NCBI GenBank assembly: GCA_028551475.1
Contig: CM052361.1
Span: 24,689,491-24,753,490, forward strand
DNA: 64,000 nt
Direction: 5' to 3'
From: Casuarina equisetifolia
Taxonomy: Eukaryota > Streptophyta > Magnoliopsida > Fagales > Casuarinaceae
Position 1 is the first letter of the stretch, and each line of letters begins with the position of its first letter. Of this stretch, positions 45,754 through 59,600 are shown one piece after another. The position numbers and the translations under genes were made by a program. Below the pieces are notes generated by a model, which was given only the letters and a program-made list of their open reading frames with translations, searched no databases and was not told where the DNA came from.

Positions 45754-48221
45754 GTCAGTTTTCTGAACTTCGAGTTTTCTTTTAGGGAGTTATTCGTTTT
45801 TTTTTTTTTCCCTAGTTTCTACTGTGTCTGGCTTGCATTTGTAGGGTTCTTTGGAAGCTCGCTTTGGTTGCTATGAATCTAGGGTTCGCAACGCGTGTTT
45901 TTAGTTTTTGCTGTTGATTTTTAGTTGTTTCTGGATTTTAGTCGAATATGAGTGTGTGAGTATGCTCTGTAATAATGAATTGACTTGTGCAAGTTTATTT
46001 GGTGGTTGAACTACGTATTTTGTACAATTTGACCGTTGGGGACCATGTAATACAATACACTTTTTGGAGCTTGCTTCGGTAACTGTTGTACCTGGCATGA
46101 CAAAGTTGAAAAACCAATCTCTCGAGAAAACGGATTCAGTAGGGGATGGTGGGCACAATTCGAGGAAGTTTCAAATGGTTTGGGCTTAATTGAACGTGAG
46201 ACCACCTGAATTCTGGGTCCTTTTTCCTGTTTCGCTGAGGCATGGTGTCTGGGGAAATGATAGAAAATCTAGTGGCTGTGGAAAGAAGACCTATTTGGAG
46301 TTTTATTTTACAAGCGTACGCTTGCAAGTGCATATTGCAGATATAGGCTAGTTGTCCGTGCTGGAAAGGTAGTTATCAAAAGTTTCTAGTTTCATATGGT
46401 TTCCTCTTTTTAGGAGATTAATTGTCAAGGAAGCTTTTTGATTTGTCAATTATCGTCCACCGATAGATGGAAACTGACTTGGACTGTGATAAGCGCGCCT
46501 TAGTAGTAGAGATTTGCTGAGTTCCTTGTCGGTGTTGCATATGGCTAGCCTTCTGGAATGATTATTTAGTGATAGATTTTGAGCATATAGTAGTATGAGC
46601 GCATGACAGCGGATGGTGGGGCACTTGCTGACTTTCATTGTTGAAGACAAACAAAAGCCAAGGAATTGTGGTAGAGCTTCCTGTATGTTTATGAGAGATG
46701 AGAAGTTGAAATCTTGTAACCCTTATACTTAATACTGGACCTCATCTTCTCTCCTGCTGACCAACACCTGTAAATAGTGTGGATGTTGTTGACCAATTGC
46801 TGAATGCTACCTTGCACAGCCCTCCACGTATTTTCACACTTTGCTGGTTCACTAGGACTTCCTCCCATGCATCTTTGATAATGCCTTGCACTTATGCTAT
46901 TTTCAGGGAAACCCACTGCTCATTAGACTCCTCAATTGTCTATCTATTATCTGCTTGATAAGTCTTTCCAATTCAGCATCTTACACTCTTAATGTGCTAT
47001 CAGAGGTTTTCTGTGCTGAGCGCTCACATATCTCATGTGGTCCAGTGTTCAAGTCTTGAATCAGCCATGCAAAAAGAACTGGTACTTCTTTACTGGCTGC
47101 TTCTCATTTCCCTTGTCCAACTGATTAACATCTACTATTAAATTTCTTGTGCATACAACAGTGTCTCCTCCATTTGTGACTTGTTCACACATGTGACTTC
47201 ATCCCGAAAGCCCCTTGATCTGACCAGTTTGGATCTTGTTAGATCAGCTGTTTGATCCATGTTTTGTCTTGTTCCAAGATTGTGCTTTGCTTGATGCTTC
47301 AATCTGTGCCCTACCATCTTGGGAAACACTTTCTTAACTAGCTATTGACACTGAAACTCATGCCATCTTAGAGTTCATAAACTTTATTTTGAGAAGGAAT
47401 TTTAGAATGCAATTGGAATAGCTTAGATACTACAGACTGTGTTTTGATGTAATATTTTTAGTTGCTATGACTTTGGTAAGTATTTTGAATCTTACTTATT
47501 TCGCATTTGTGTTATTTGTCTTGCTAAGTTCTCCATAGGTGTACTGCTAGTGAATTAAGGGTAGTGGTAGAAGGATGCAGCTATTTTCGGCTTTCTGTGT
47601 TGTGGTTGTATGCTGAAATGATGTAACCATATTAATCCATTAACTCCTTGTGTTTTCTTTATACTTGTATCAGTAAAACTACCATTCAAAGTGTACTCTT
47701 TTTGTTTTTACTGGCGAGACACAGACTAATCCCATTTATTCTTCCAAGCATGTCTAAGTGCCAGCATCTGTGGAGAGTTTGTGTTCGGCTGTCCATGTAC
47801 ATGCCAGACGTGTTTGTTGAAAATAAACATATGACTTTAAATAAGGCCTGGCTATGGCTATTTTTTTTTTCCCCAACTTATGATGTTGCTTTCTCTAGCA
47901 TATTCTTGCTGCTGAAATTACTGTAATGTTGAGCAGAAATTAGACTTTAAAGATTAATTAGTAATGTTCATGATAATTATCGTGTTCTTGTTTGGACTGC
48001 TAAATAGTTGATGCTTTTTTGCAACTAAAAGTGAGCCAATTATCTCCCTCATTGTCTAGCACTTGAGTCGGCTTTCACCTTATCAGAGCTCTTTTCAATT
48101 CCCGTTATGCCCATTATTGAATATCTTATGGTCATGAACCTTACACTATACCAACTTTCTATGCACATTACTTCTTTTTCCTTAGATAAGGTTTCCTTTT
48201 TCTTACTCTAGATTCTCAAGG

Positions 48222-51200
48222 ATGAGGCACGCAAAGGAGGAACCATCATGTAGTGCTGCAGAGGTAAGAATTGTTAAATGAAATAGAAGCAGGTCCACCT
48301 GGTTATCTATTTGATGCGAATAGCTGTTTACCCTTCTTTTTTTTTTGGTTTTTTTTTTTAGTTAAAAGAACTACTCGAGTTAATTTCTGGTTTTGTGACT
48401 TAGTTTCTCTCTCTGTCTCTATCTCTATCTCTCTCTGACACATATATATACTTACAGCCAAGCGCATATTAATAAGGTCAATTTTTCTGTATTTGTAGGC
48501 CATTGACTTAAGATTAGCGGTGAAGGAAATGCATGGGCTTAGCTCTCAAGATCTTAATAAATTGTTGAGAGATTCTGATAACTTTACTATTCATTACCAT
48601 ACTGAAGATGGATCACTTATTAAGGTCTGCAAACCTGTTAACATCACTGTTTTTATGCCTTCCTGCTCTTGCCTTTCTATTACTGCATTTTATATATATC
48701 TTATGTCGCAGATTGATATGGACAAGCTTTTAGCCTTTCTTCCCTTGCACCTTCTTGGAGTTCTTATGTCATCTGACAGAGATGAAGCCCTGTTCAGATA
48801 CATGTTGTGTGGCACTCGGCTCTTGCACTCCTTGTGTGATTTAGCACCTCGGCATGCTAAAGTAGAGCAGGTTACTTTTGGAAATGCCTGCCATTTGTTT
48901 CTGTGATATCTTCTTGTGCAGTGTAATGTATGAAACAAACTTTATGGGAGCATTGTCAATAAGCTTAATGCAGAGACTTAATACTTCACATCTGGTATAA
49001 ACCGTATATGAACTTGCTAGCAGATCTTATGATATGTTACTATAAGGTGATAGTGTTGCCAGCAGATGGGCAGAGTGAACGAGAGGGAGAAGATGCGGGT
49101 ATGTTTGTCATGTGGAAAGAGGTAAAGGGGCAGAGTGTTCTCCTTTTAAAAGTTCAACTTAGAGAGAGAGTACACATCTTCCCCACCTTCTCCCAGTTTG
49201 AGGATTATGGTTGGGCTTCTTCGTTGTTTGGATCTTTGCACTGTATTGGGATCTTTACTGTAAATGACTAAATAATTTTTACATGATAAAGAGACATAAA
49301 ACTTGATGCTTTAGATTGGTCTAGTTGCAATTATTTTGATTTGACCTGCATCTCTCTTTTTTCCAATAGTTGGATATTTATTTACCATTTTCTGCCTTTC
49401 TGGGAGCAGTCTGAGAGAGATTACATCATGATATTCTCCTGATTGTTGAATACAACAAAATGATGCTTTCTTTATAGTTATAATACAGATTTTGCTAGAT
49501 GATGTAAAAGTGTTGGAACAGCTGCTGGACCTGGTGTTTTACTTATTAATTGTTCTTGGCGGTCATAGACAGGTTCGCCTTGACTCTCCTGTTTGAGGTT
49601 TCCCTTCCATATTGTTTATCTTTACTGAAACTCGCTTTTGTGGTGTAGGAAAGCAATAACCTGGGTAATATTCGCCTTATGCATTCAGCACTCTTGGCAA
49701 GCACTCTACATCTCTTATCAGGATGCATATCTTCACAGTGGCAAGATCTTGTTCATGTATTGCTTGCACATCCTAAGGTACGATTTATGCAACATTATTT
49801 GTTTAAGCTGCTACTCTTAGAGAGATGTTTCTGCTGGACGATGAAAGCAGTCTGCTGCTAGAGCTGCCTACTTGCTTGTTAATGGTTATTTGCCAGTTTT
49901 TTTTTTTATGTACTTCTAAATGTTGATCCGCATTTTCAAATCTGATTATGACTATTATCTATATGTTTAATCTAGTCATTGTGATCCCGGCGATTGGTCC
50001 CTGCATAATCAACTACTTCAATTTCATCTTTAAAAAAAGAAAAAAAGAGAAAGAGAGTATATGGAAACAATCGAGTAAATATTTGAAATATGGCAAATTA
50101 CATAGAAAATTTTGGGGGTTTTAATGTAAATGCCAGTTGTCTCCAAATGTCCAGATTTTGTGGGATCAGCATATGGTATGGTATGTGATATCAAAATGGT
50201 GAGTACATGTGACTAAAGAAGGTCTATGATATTAGCAATTGCCATTTGTGTGGAAATGGGAAGAAAAGATAGTGTTATCCTTGAGCTGCTCTTAAAGTTT
50301 TGGACCAAATTGAAGCGTTCTATATGTTTAGGGAGGGAGTCTGATAAATAAATTGAGATACTGAAATCATATTCTGACATTTTTTTCCTTTATGGATTAA
50401 TAAAGTTATGCAAGCTCACAATATTTATGATCATGTACCTTTATGTGGCAGGTTGATATATTTATGGATGCAGCTTTTGGCGCAGTTCACACTGCCATTA
50501 GGTTTCTCGAGATCCAGCTGTCATCCTACCAAGCTGATTTCTGTACAATTTTAAACTTGACTGCTGAGCAAGTTGTAAATTTTCTATGCCAGCAATGTGA
50601 GGCTTCTTTACAGTTTCTTCAGTCATTGTGCCAACAAAAGATGTTTCGGGAGCGCCTACTAAGGAATAAGGTTTTCCATCTTGAACCTCTTTTTTCCTTT
50701 TTTTTCATCATCTATGTGTTCAGAGCAGAGTGTAATGTGAGGGAGTGTCTCCTTTATGTCTTCTGTATGTTATGGTGGTCAGTCATCAAGTTAGAAAACA
50801 AAAGAAAAGTGGGACTAGTTAACCATGTGGCCATAACCAGCAGCTGAAGTGGCCTGTATGCATAGTACTGTCATATTTCATGAACAGCATTTTTCTGTGG
50901 ATCCAAAACTAAGGCACCTTGTAACTGAGTGGAGATTTGAATTTCCTAGCTCTCCTTTGTTATCAATGTGATTGCAGCAGTAGTGGAATTGATGCTTAAA
51001 GGTCATCTTTGGATGTTAACATTAGATGGAAAATTGTCTTGATGGATCTCGATTTTGGGTCCCATTTAATTGTGTTCATTTGTTTATCCACACAAATAAA
51101 GTTCAACGGTCCTTTTCAGGAGCTATGTGGAAAGGGTGGGGTTCTATTTCTGGCTCGAGCTATCTTAAAGCTACATGTGCCACCTTCAACAGGGTCATCC

Positions 51201-54200
51201 AGAGTTGTGGCTGCTCTCTCTAGGATGAAAGCTAAAGTCCTAGCAATCGTGAGTGTAATTGATGGGATTTTATTTTTAATGCTAACTTGGAGGCTTAAGT
51301 TGCTTTAGAACCCACTGTTATTCTTTTGCATGATATTGCTTGTGTATGAACCTACTCCATTGATCCACTCACAAATCCTCTTTTTCAGCTGTTAAGTCTG
51401 TGTGAAGCAGAGAGCATTTCTTATCTGGATGAAGTTGCCAGCTCTCCAGAAAGCCTGAATTTGGCAAAGTCTGTTGCATTAGAGGTTAGTCTGCTTTAAT
51501 TTCAAAGGCGTGATCCCTCTGTTGAACCATTGCAAGTGCCGTTAGCATGTTGGCTTGTTCTGCATAAAATTACCAGTGGGAGTAACCTTTTTGAACAGTT
51601 TTCATGGAATCTAACTGCAGCAAGATTCTGGCAATAAGATAGTCACATTATTGTAAATACTTCTCTGACTGCAGTACAAGTTTTTGCAATTTCTGTGGGT
51701 ACTGAGCCCCATAAGTGGAAGTTGGATTTATATGGAGCCCAGCACAAAAATATCGTTGTTTTTGAAATCAAATTCATATGGGAGCTCCCTTGGGTGCTCT
51801 TATCGATGGTGGTCTGCAAAATGCATTTATGCTATCAGTATTACTTAACTTGTGGGCCTGGATCCATCCGCTTCTGATCTAGATACTCTGTTCCATATGC
51901 AAGGCCTGCTTTTACTTTTAATCTGCATCCATTGACAAACTGTCATGATGTAGGTTCTTGGATTATTGAAGACTGCACTTGGCAGAGACCATGAGCATCT
52001 TACTTCCTGTTCAGGCAGAAGTTACCCAATGGGGTTTCTGCAACTCAATGCAATGCGTCTTGCTGATATCTTCTCTGATGATTCTAACTTCCGATCTTTT
52101 GTTACAGTACACTTTGTAAGCTTTATTTAATCTCAAAGTCTGAACATGTACTTTTTTTTTTCCGGTTCCTCCATTCAATTAACAATTATTGTGATCCTTG
52201 CTTCAGTTCTATTATCCTACTTTTCATGTTACATCAATGCCTGATTCAAGACTAGTACACTTGCATATCTTCTCAAAGCATCGAAGCTAATTGTTTACTG
52301 GTTTTTTAGATAGGAAGAATCAAAGGAAATTGAATTATTGTCTTCTCCTGTTAACAGTTGTGAAGTCATAATTGTGGCCCACATTTAATTTTTAATTTAC
52401 TGCCTACACATCTGCATTTGACACAAGAGCATTTGTTTTAATGAGGTTTGTGACTATGTCTTTTGTGTGTTACTCCAGACTAAAGTTCTCACAGCAATAT
52501 TTTCACTCTCTCATGGAGATTTTTTATCTAGTTGGTGTTCGTCTAATCTCCCAATGAGGGAAGAAGATGCTAGTGTCGAGTATGATTCATTTGCAGCAGC
52601 TGGGTGGCTTTTGGATAAACTTTCACAATTGAGCCCACCAAATGAAACAAATTTAGAATTTACTTTAAATCCAAATAGCATGCCCCAAGGTTCATATGAA
52701 CATCAGAGAACATCATTGTTTGTCAAAGTAATCGCGAATCTCCATTGTTTTGTTCCCAACATCTGTGAAGGTTGATTCTTTGCCAATAGTTTCTAATTTT
52801 CATTACAAGTGGATCATTCATAGCAGTTTTCGTGACTTTATTAATCAATTTTTCTGTTCAAATTCACAGAGCAGGAGAGGAACCTCTTCCTTCTCAAGTT
52901 TGTGGAGTGCTTGCAAATGGACCTATCCGAATCAATGCCTGGTTTTTCCATTAATGCTGATGCTCCAAAGGCCATGACTGTTTGCAGGAACCTCCGTAAC
53001 TACACACTTCAATTATTATTATTCTTTTTTAGTTTTAGTTGAAAAAATTGCTAATGTTTTTGCATATCTTACAAATCTCTCATATATGTAGGTTCATTGT
53101 TAAGCCATGCAGAATCCTTAATTCCTAACTTCTTGAACGAGGAGGATGTCCAGCTCTTAAGGTGATTTAGGGTCTTGCCAATTTACCTGTTCTTGATCTT
53201 CTTTTCTCTTCTGAGCTAGACTTTTGAGGAACTGCATGAGAAGTGTGGATAGCTACTATAATGATTTGTCATTATGTTACTGCATCTTAACAATTTAAAT
53301 AAAAGGAACCTTCATCAGCCCCATGGTGGCTGGTCCTGTTAACCATAGTCCATATCGCTTTCCTCTTCAGAATTGTGATTGATAACCTTTTAAATCACTG
53401 TATATATTTTCCATTTTGTGTATTTTTATTTCGGCTTCACACCTGTTAAGTTGAGATGCTTTAGGGAGAGTTTAATCAATCATAATGCTTGGCTCTGTAT
53501 GCCCCAACCTTGGCATGAAAGTAACTGAAAGGTAGGTGTAGCACCTGAATCCCATAGAGCATCTCCTCACTTAAAAATAAAAAAAAAATGGTGGATGAGC
53601 TTCTATATAAGGATGGTTAAATCTCCTTTATGTTTGTTTTCATTTCCACTTCCACTGGTAAAAATGAGGTACTTCCCCAGCAATTTCAGAAATATATGTT
53701 CAGGTCCTTTTATCTGCGGTTTTTCCTATTTTCCTCTTTGTGGTGAACACCTACGGATAAATACAGCCAAACATCTTCTGTTTAGACTTCTGAATTTACT
53801 TTGTGGTTTTATTTTTTCTTACGAATTTTCATTGCAGGGTGTTCTTTAACCAGTTACAGTCTGTAATTTCTGTTGGTGAATTAGAAGAAAATCAAGTTCA
53901 AGTAATGTCCTTTCCTTGATATGCTGAATCAATGTTTTTATTCTTTGCTAAAATGATTTTTATTATTTTTATCCTCTCATAAATGTCCAATGTCCTTAAA
54001 TTATGTTGCTTGAGCAAATTAAGGATATCAAGTTTGAGGAGTCAACATCTTGGGATAAGTTTTCCAAGTTCAACATTGGTGAAAACCATCAGGTGAATCG
54101 TGAATGCTATATTTCATGTTATTCATTCTTGATAATCTCTTTATTCGGTTGGTGTGGAATTTGAATTGAATTGGTGTAAACCATTTTATTTTCATGTTAA

Positions 54201-55908
54201 ACCACCCGGGGAGATTGATGGAATTCTCCGAGTTGAGAAAATGAGGTTAATTCTTGCAAAAATTGCAAGAACAGCAGGGGTTTAGTTATATGATATTATC
54301 TATTAACTAACCATATTTATCTCAGAACTGAGAATTAATATGAATCAGCAGTTCTAATTGGCTTGTGGAGTTATGACATTGCTTTTTGTCAATATAGCGA
54401 TCTGATTTGTAAAGTTTGATTCCTGGTAGGAGGCGCAGAGTAAGGGGGCGTTCTCAACACCTTTACCAAGAAAAGAACCTCTAAGGACTAACAGAAGAAG
54501 TTACTTAAAGGAGGAAACGTTGGAGAATTCTGCTTTTCAAGAAGTGGAACATTTTTATGCCAAAAGCGATAATAGGGATCAAGGTGATTATGTAACGAGG
54601 CAAGATAGGAGGGATGATAAAGGCAGTGGTAAGGGTGTGTCTGCAAGTTTGAGAGAGGGGGATAGAGATGTTCAGCATGTGGAAACAAGTGGTTCAGATA
54701 CAAGCTCTTCAAGAGGGAAAAATGCTACTGATCAAAAGGAAAATGGTGAGTTTTCAAAATTCAACAAGCAGATCAAAGAGACTGGCTTTGGAGGAAAACC
54801 GGAGGATGACAATGTTAAAATTGCTCCATATGAAGAAAAGCAGCGGAAAAAACGGAAGCGAACCATAATGAATGATAAACAGATAAGACTAATGGAGACG
54901 GCCCTCTTGGATGAACCTGATATGCAGCGAAATGCAGCTTCAATACAATCGTGGGCTGATAAATTAAGTCATTATGTATGTCAATCGATCCTCATATTCA
55001 GTATATATCTAAGTTAATTCTGTTTTAAACAAAAGCATGTCTTCCTCCCTAAGATATTCCTTCATTGCATTTTCCAGGGTTCTGAGGTTACATCCAGCCA
55101 GCTCAAAAATTGGTGAGGAAGCCTAAACTCTTCACAGTAGCACATACACATTACTCTTTCATCTTTGATGTTTTAGACTTAAGTTCTTATTGATAATCAA
55201 TGTAACAGGTTGGATCTTGGAATCATTCTTTTAGTATTTTATCATTCTCATGTACTATATGAATTTCTTTCCCTGATTTATTGACGAATGCATTGAACTA
55301 AGAGGAGCACACTATTTGCATTGTAATACATTTCTTTTAGTGAATGATTCTGTAGCCTACTGCCTTTTTCATGTTCATGCTTTATTGACAGGCTGAATAA
55401 TCGAAAAGCAAGGCTGGCCCGCACTGCTAAAGATGCTCGTGCAACATCAGACATCGATAGTGCCCACCTAGACAAGCAAGGTGGTCCGGGACCAGCATCC
55501 GGTGACTCACCAGTTCGAGGTGAAGACACTAATGTCAGTGAGAGAGGAGATCCTCTAAGCATCTCGAGAACAGGTAGTGGTAAGACTTCCCCAGCAGATT
55601 TTGTTGATGTTGGCCGGGCGGAATTTGTTCAGTGCAGGCCCGGCCAGTTGGTCATGCTCCTCAATGTGAGAGGAGAGGAGGTAGCTAGGGGAAAGGTGCA
55701 TCAAGTTCATGGCGAATGGTACGGGAGGAGCCTTGAGGAATTAGAGTCATGGGTTGTGGATATTAATGAGCTTAAGGCTGAGAGAGGGGCTCCACTCCCG
55801 CATCCATCTGAAGGCGCAGGCACCTCATTTGATGAGGCTGAGTCAAAAATTGGGGTAATGAGAGTATTGTGGCATGCTAACAGAATTTTCATGTTGCAGC
55901 CTGAATGA
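48222..55908 (+). CDS. NDX: Nodulin homeobox protein NDX
   Basis: Seventeen coding exons joined by hand: 48222-48263, 48499-48624, 48712-48870, 49489-49572, 49649-49777, 50452-50670, 51120-51248, 51389-51484, 51954-52115, 52479-52770, 52870-52995, 53092-53161, 53838-53901, 54024-54092, 54430-54975, 55078-55112, 55392-55908. Every junction keeps frame, giving 954 aa. The first about 540 residues are the helical NDX-A region (AIDLRLAVKEMHGLSSQDLN ... FRYMLCGTRLLHSLCDLAP). A charged, disordered stretch follows, then an atypical homeodomain at about 730-795 (KRKRTIMNDKQIRLMETALL ... QLKNWLNNRKARLAR, the WLNNRKAR recognition helix), and a C-terminal NDX-B domain (about 850-954, ADFVDVGRAEFVQCRPGQLV ... 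VLWHANRIFMLQPE). Arabidopsis NDX binds single-stranded DNA at R-loops and represses COOLAIR antisense transcription at FLC; it also acts in ABA signalling. Nuclear, single copy here. Confidence 0.93.
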
Positions 55909-56672
55909 ATGCAAGTGATGATTGATTGGCTGCAGTTTTTGTTGCCTAGGAGTTCTTTATGTTGTTAAACCATCTTTTAGGTAGAAATGAAATTGGCTTT
56001 AGATGGAATTTGGGCTTTTAATTGAGAACCTCTCCAAGCTGAGCTCAAGTGGGTACTTTCCGTATCCCTCACTATAATCCTATGAACCACATGCCAAGGG
56101 AATTAGGCCACAAAATTAAAGTGGTCTTCCCTTGGGTGGACAAATTGATTGTCAGTTTGATGTATTATAGTACTTAAATTTTACTAAGTAATATTCTTTT
56201 ACCTAAAGGAACCATTTAGATCAGCGGAGCTGCATTTGTGCATAAACATGCATGAATTGATGAATCTGAACAATTAGTTTGAGGCTAACCATTTCTACTG
56301 TCAAATTACAGTACTTAGCAAACAAGCAAAATTTCTCTTTAACAACTTCAGGGTAAATCCTTCTTTTACTCATTCAACGACATGAGAAAAAACAAAAAAA
56401 AAAAAACAAAAAAAAAATTCTTGAGAACTTGCCTTTGGCTTTAGTTAACCTATCGTTTATCTGGACTACCAAAAAATGCGGGAATTTGCAAGATCTTTGG
56501 CACTCTGTATATCAAAAATGAGGCAGCTGATGGTTCATGTGAAAGCGGGTGCTGTTGGTTTACCTCAAACCACTCCTCCATGAGCCTGCTCTGTCTTCAT
56601 CATGCAGCTTTCCACTTAAAACTAAAGCTGCCTAGTTCCAGCGTTAGAGACAGTAACAAGTGCTAGATCTCA
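55909..56672. other. Shared 3' region between convergent NDX and UTr5 genes
   Basis: Holds both 3' UTRs and presumably both polyadenylation sites. An A-rich run lies near 56,385-56,420. No other gene seen. Confidence 0.6.
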
Positions 56673-59600
56673 TCATGAAATCGCCTTCAGGGGAATGGCA
56701 GCTCCATTTTCTGGAGCTTCTGAAGGTAGAGGTTTTTGGGGCGGTTTCCTCATAAAGGTTTTCGCGTATAGGGAACTGAAGACGATAACCTGAGGAATGT
56801 GTTCGATGTTTGTGTCATTAGAATTCAACATTATCTGAAAATAAGATGTTTAGAAAAGGATTTGAAATGAGGCTTACAGCTCCAATCCACTGTTCCCAGC
56901 TAAGAGGATGGGCAAACCACAGGCATGACAGCACGATGCTCACCAACTTCACCGACCAAAAGAATTTGAGAAGATACCATCTATCAGAAGCCTAGTTTTG
57001 GGGGGGAAATGAAGGTAAACAGTTCACGAGCAGGTGAACAATTTTTACCTGTCTTGTGGTCATTATGGTGGCAAATGTAAGCGCACCGAAATTACGAATT
57101 GTGTAAGAAATGAAAAACTGACTCGCTGTTGCTACCTGCAAGAAAGATTATTATTAGAAGAAAATAACCGGGCAACATCTGAGAAGAAGACGTTTTTAGG
57201 CATGAGGACCAACTACAGAACTGTTAAAAATGGTAAAAAAGGGAAAGGAAAAAAAGATGAAGAAGAAGGTAAAGGTTACTCACTGTGGAAAGCAATGCGA
57301 TATCAAAGAAAAGATCATTATGGCGAAAAACAAAATCTATTGCTGGAAGCAGATGTCCTTGCAATATGAGACCTAAACCAAATTGATGAACATCAATACA
57401 GATCCATCACCGCCAACTTATATGTAACAAAGAAAAAGGATATCTGAAAGTATTACAAGACACTGTAAAATTGAATTCTGCTACTAACGACCATTGTCCC
57501 AATTACCATCACAACTGCCACTAACGACCACCACCAATATTGCAGTTCTTGACACAGCAAATCACCATTGTCAACCATGACCACCTATGTTACCACTCAC
57601 CACCACCATAGTCATGTTCACTACGTCACCCAGTTGTGAAACAAAATCATCACCACTTACCATTGAAAATGCGGATTTTATTAGACATGTTTTTCCCCTT
57701 CAAAGTTGGACATAGAAGTACAAAAATATTTCATTTTTTTCTTCTTAGGCATGGATAGCCACATCCTGCTAAACACCTCCTTCCTCAACCTTGATATATG
57801 GTCGTGACAGGGACCAGCAAGCACCAAAACGATGTCATCCAGCCATATCAATTGAGAGAATACTAGATGTGATAACAAGAATATAATGTTTCAAACGATT
57901 GGCAGCTAACATATTTTACCAAGTGAAATCCTGAGAAAACTGAATTACAGAGGATCAGTTTAATACACCTGACAAGGTATAAAATGAAAGGATAGGATTA
58001 GTTTTAGAAACTGATGCTTCAAAGTTCTCAGATACAAAAAGTAAAATAAGGACCATATTCTTCAGCTTGATGGCACAAGTTAAGCTTTTGGTAAATTGGA
58101 CTCTATAGCACAAGAGCCAACAACAAAGTCTCCATTTTGAGAGAAGGTAAAGCAGAAATTATTAGGTATCTTGAAAGATTCGTAACATCATATTTGATCT
58201 GGCAAGTCAGTTTATGCTGTGCATACAAAGACCTGAATAACCATGCATAAAGATGACATGTTAACAAGGTAACACTGTTTAAATACTTGATGACAGTTAC
58301 CTAAACATATATGACAAACATGCAAATTTGCATGTTTAACATGGTGCGTACATCTAACTTTGTGCCTCTGTATAACAGTGACATGCAAGCTACGAGCTTC
58401 AGAGGAAGTCTCAAAACTATCAACTTACTGCCATTATGACAAATCGCTGACACACAAAGCCCAATAATCTCTTCACTTAAAGGACAGATTCTCTATCATA
58501 CATAGAGATGAAAAAATCCAGAGTTGGCATTTCAATGGCTCCCATGTAACAGGTGTTAGTGCTTAAAATCGTGTCTTTGCCAAAGACATCATAATGAGCT
58601 GGAGAAACAAAACTGGCCTTGTGACATAGCTTCCAATTACTCCCATGGAGTCAATGGGATTTATTCCAACCCAGTTTGTGACGATTAACAGACGTGTTGA
58701 ATTTACTACATTACATTCAACAGTGAGATAAAGCTCAACAGATAAAAAACTTATATCCATCTTTTTGCGAAGGGCGAATCTCTTATTGATGGAAACTTCA
58801 TAGGTGAGTAACAAGATCTTGAAGCCCTAAAATATAGGTCCTGATAAAATAACATTCATAATGCATTCAAACATTTCAAAGAAGTCTACAATGCTTCTGC
58901 CTGCAGTCCCATACCCCATATATGTCCTTCAATAAACAAAATGTAACCAGTGTTTATGATTAACAAATTTAAAATACAATAAGAAGGTTACCCATCAAGC
59001 TGAGAACACAAGAGCACAACGTTGTGTAGAATATTTGGTTGTGTATTTCCATATCGTAGCCTTTAAAAAGTTTGTCTTGGAATGTGCTTGTAAATCCATC
59101 AAACCTGTCAAACACACAGATGAGCATTGGAATAAATAGGAAAGAAATAGATATCACATCAAGACCTCTATTTTAATCATATAGAAGGTAGAGATTTCAA
59201 AGCTAATGACAATCTTGAATGGACATGTTAGCAACCAGGTTGATATGACCCTGATAAGCAATGAAGAATAAAGAAAATCATCAATTATAGTGAGACTTAG
59301 CCAGCTATGCTTGTGTACCTGTGCTATATAGTTTAATGGGCACAGTTATGGGCGAAAACAATTGATTTGTTACTTTAGAAGTGTAGGAGTTCCACTTTCT
59401 CAACATGTGAGGATAAGCATAAAGGCATAAGTTGTAAGATATAGTGCCAGACTTGTTACAGAAACATAAAGGCATATATAAAATAACACAAGATTAATGC
59501 TTACATTATGATGCCATGCTAAAAAACTTACATATTTAAATTATCAGCTAATACCAAAAAATCTGTAAAGGCAGTCATGCTCATAAATTGGAGTTGATTG

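Noticed and set aside
54520-55017. Stand-alone 165-codon frame
   Set aside because: Part of NDX exon 54,430-54,975 read into its intron; the apparent start codon is TTG.
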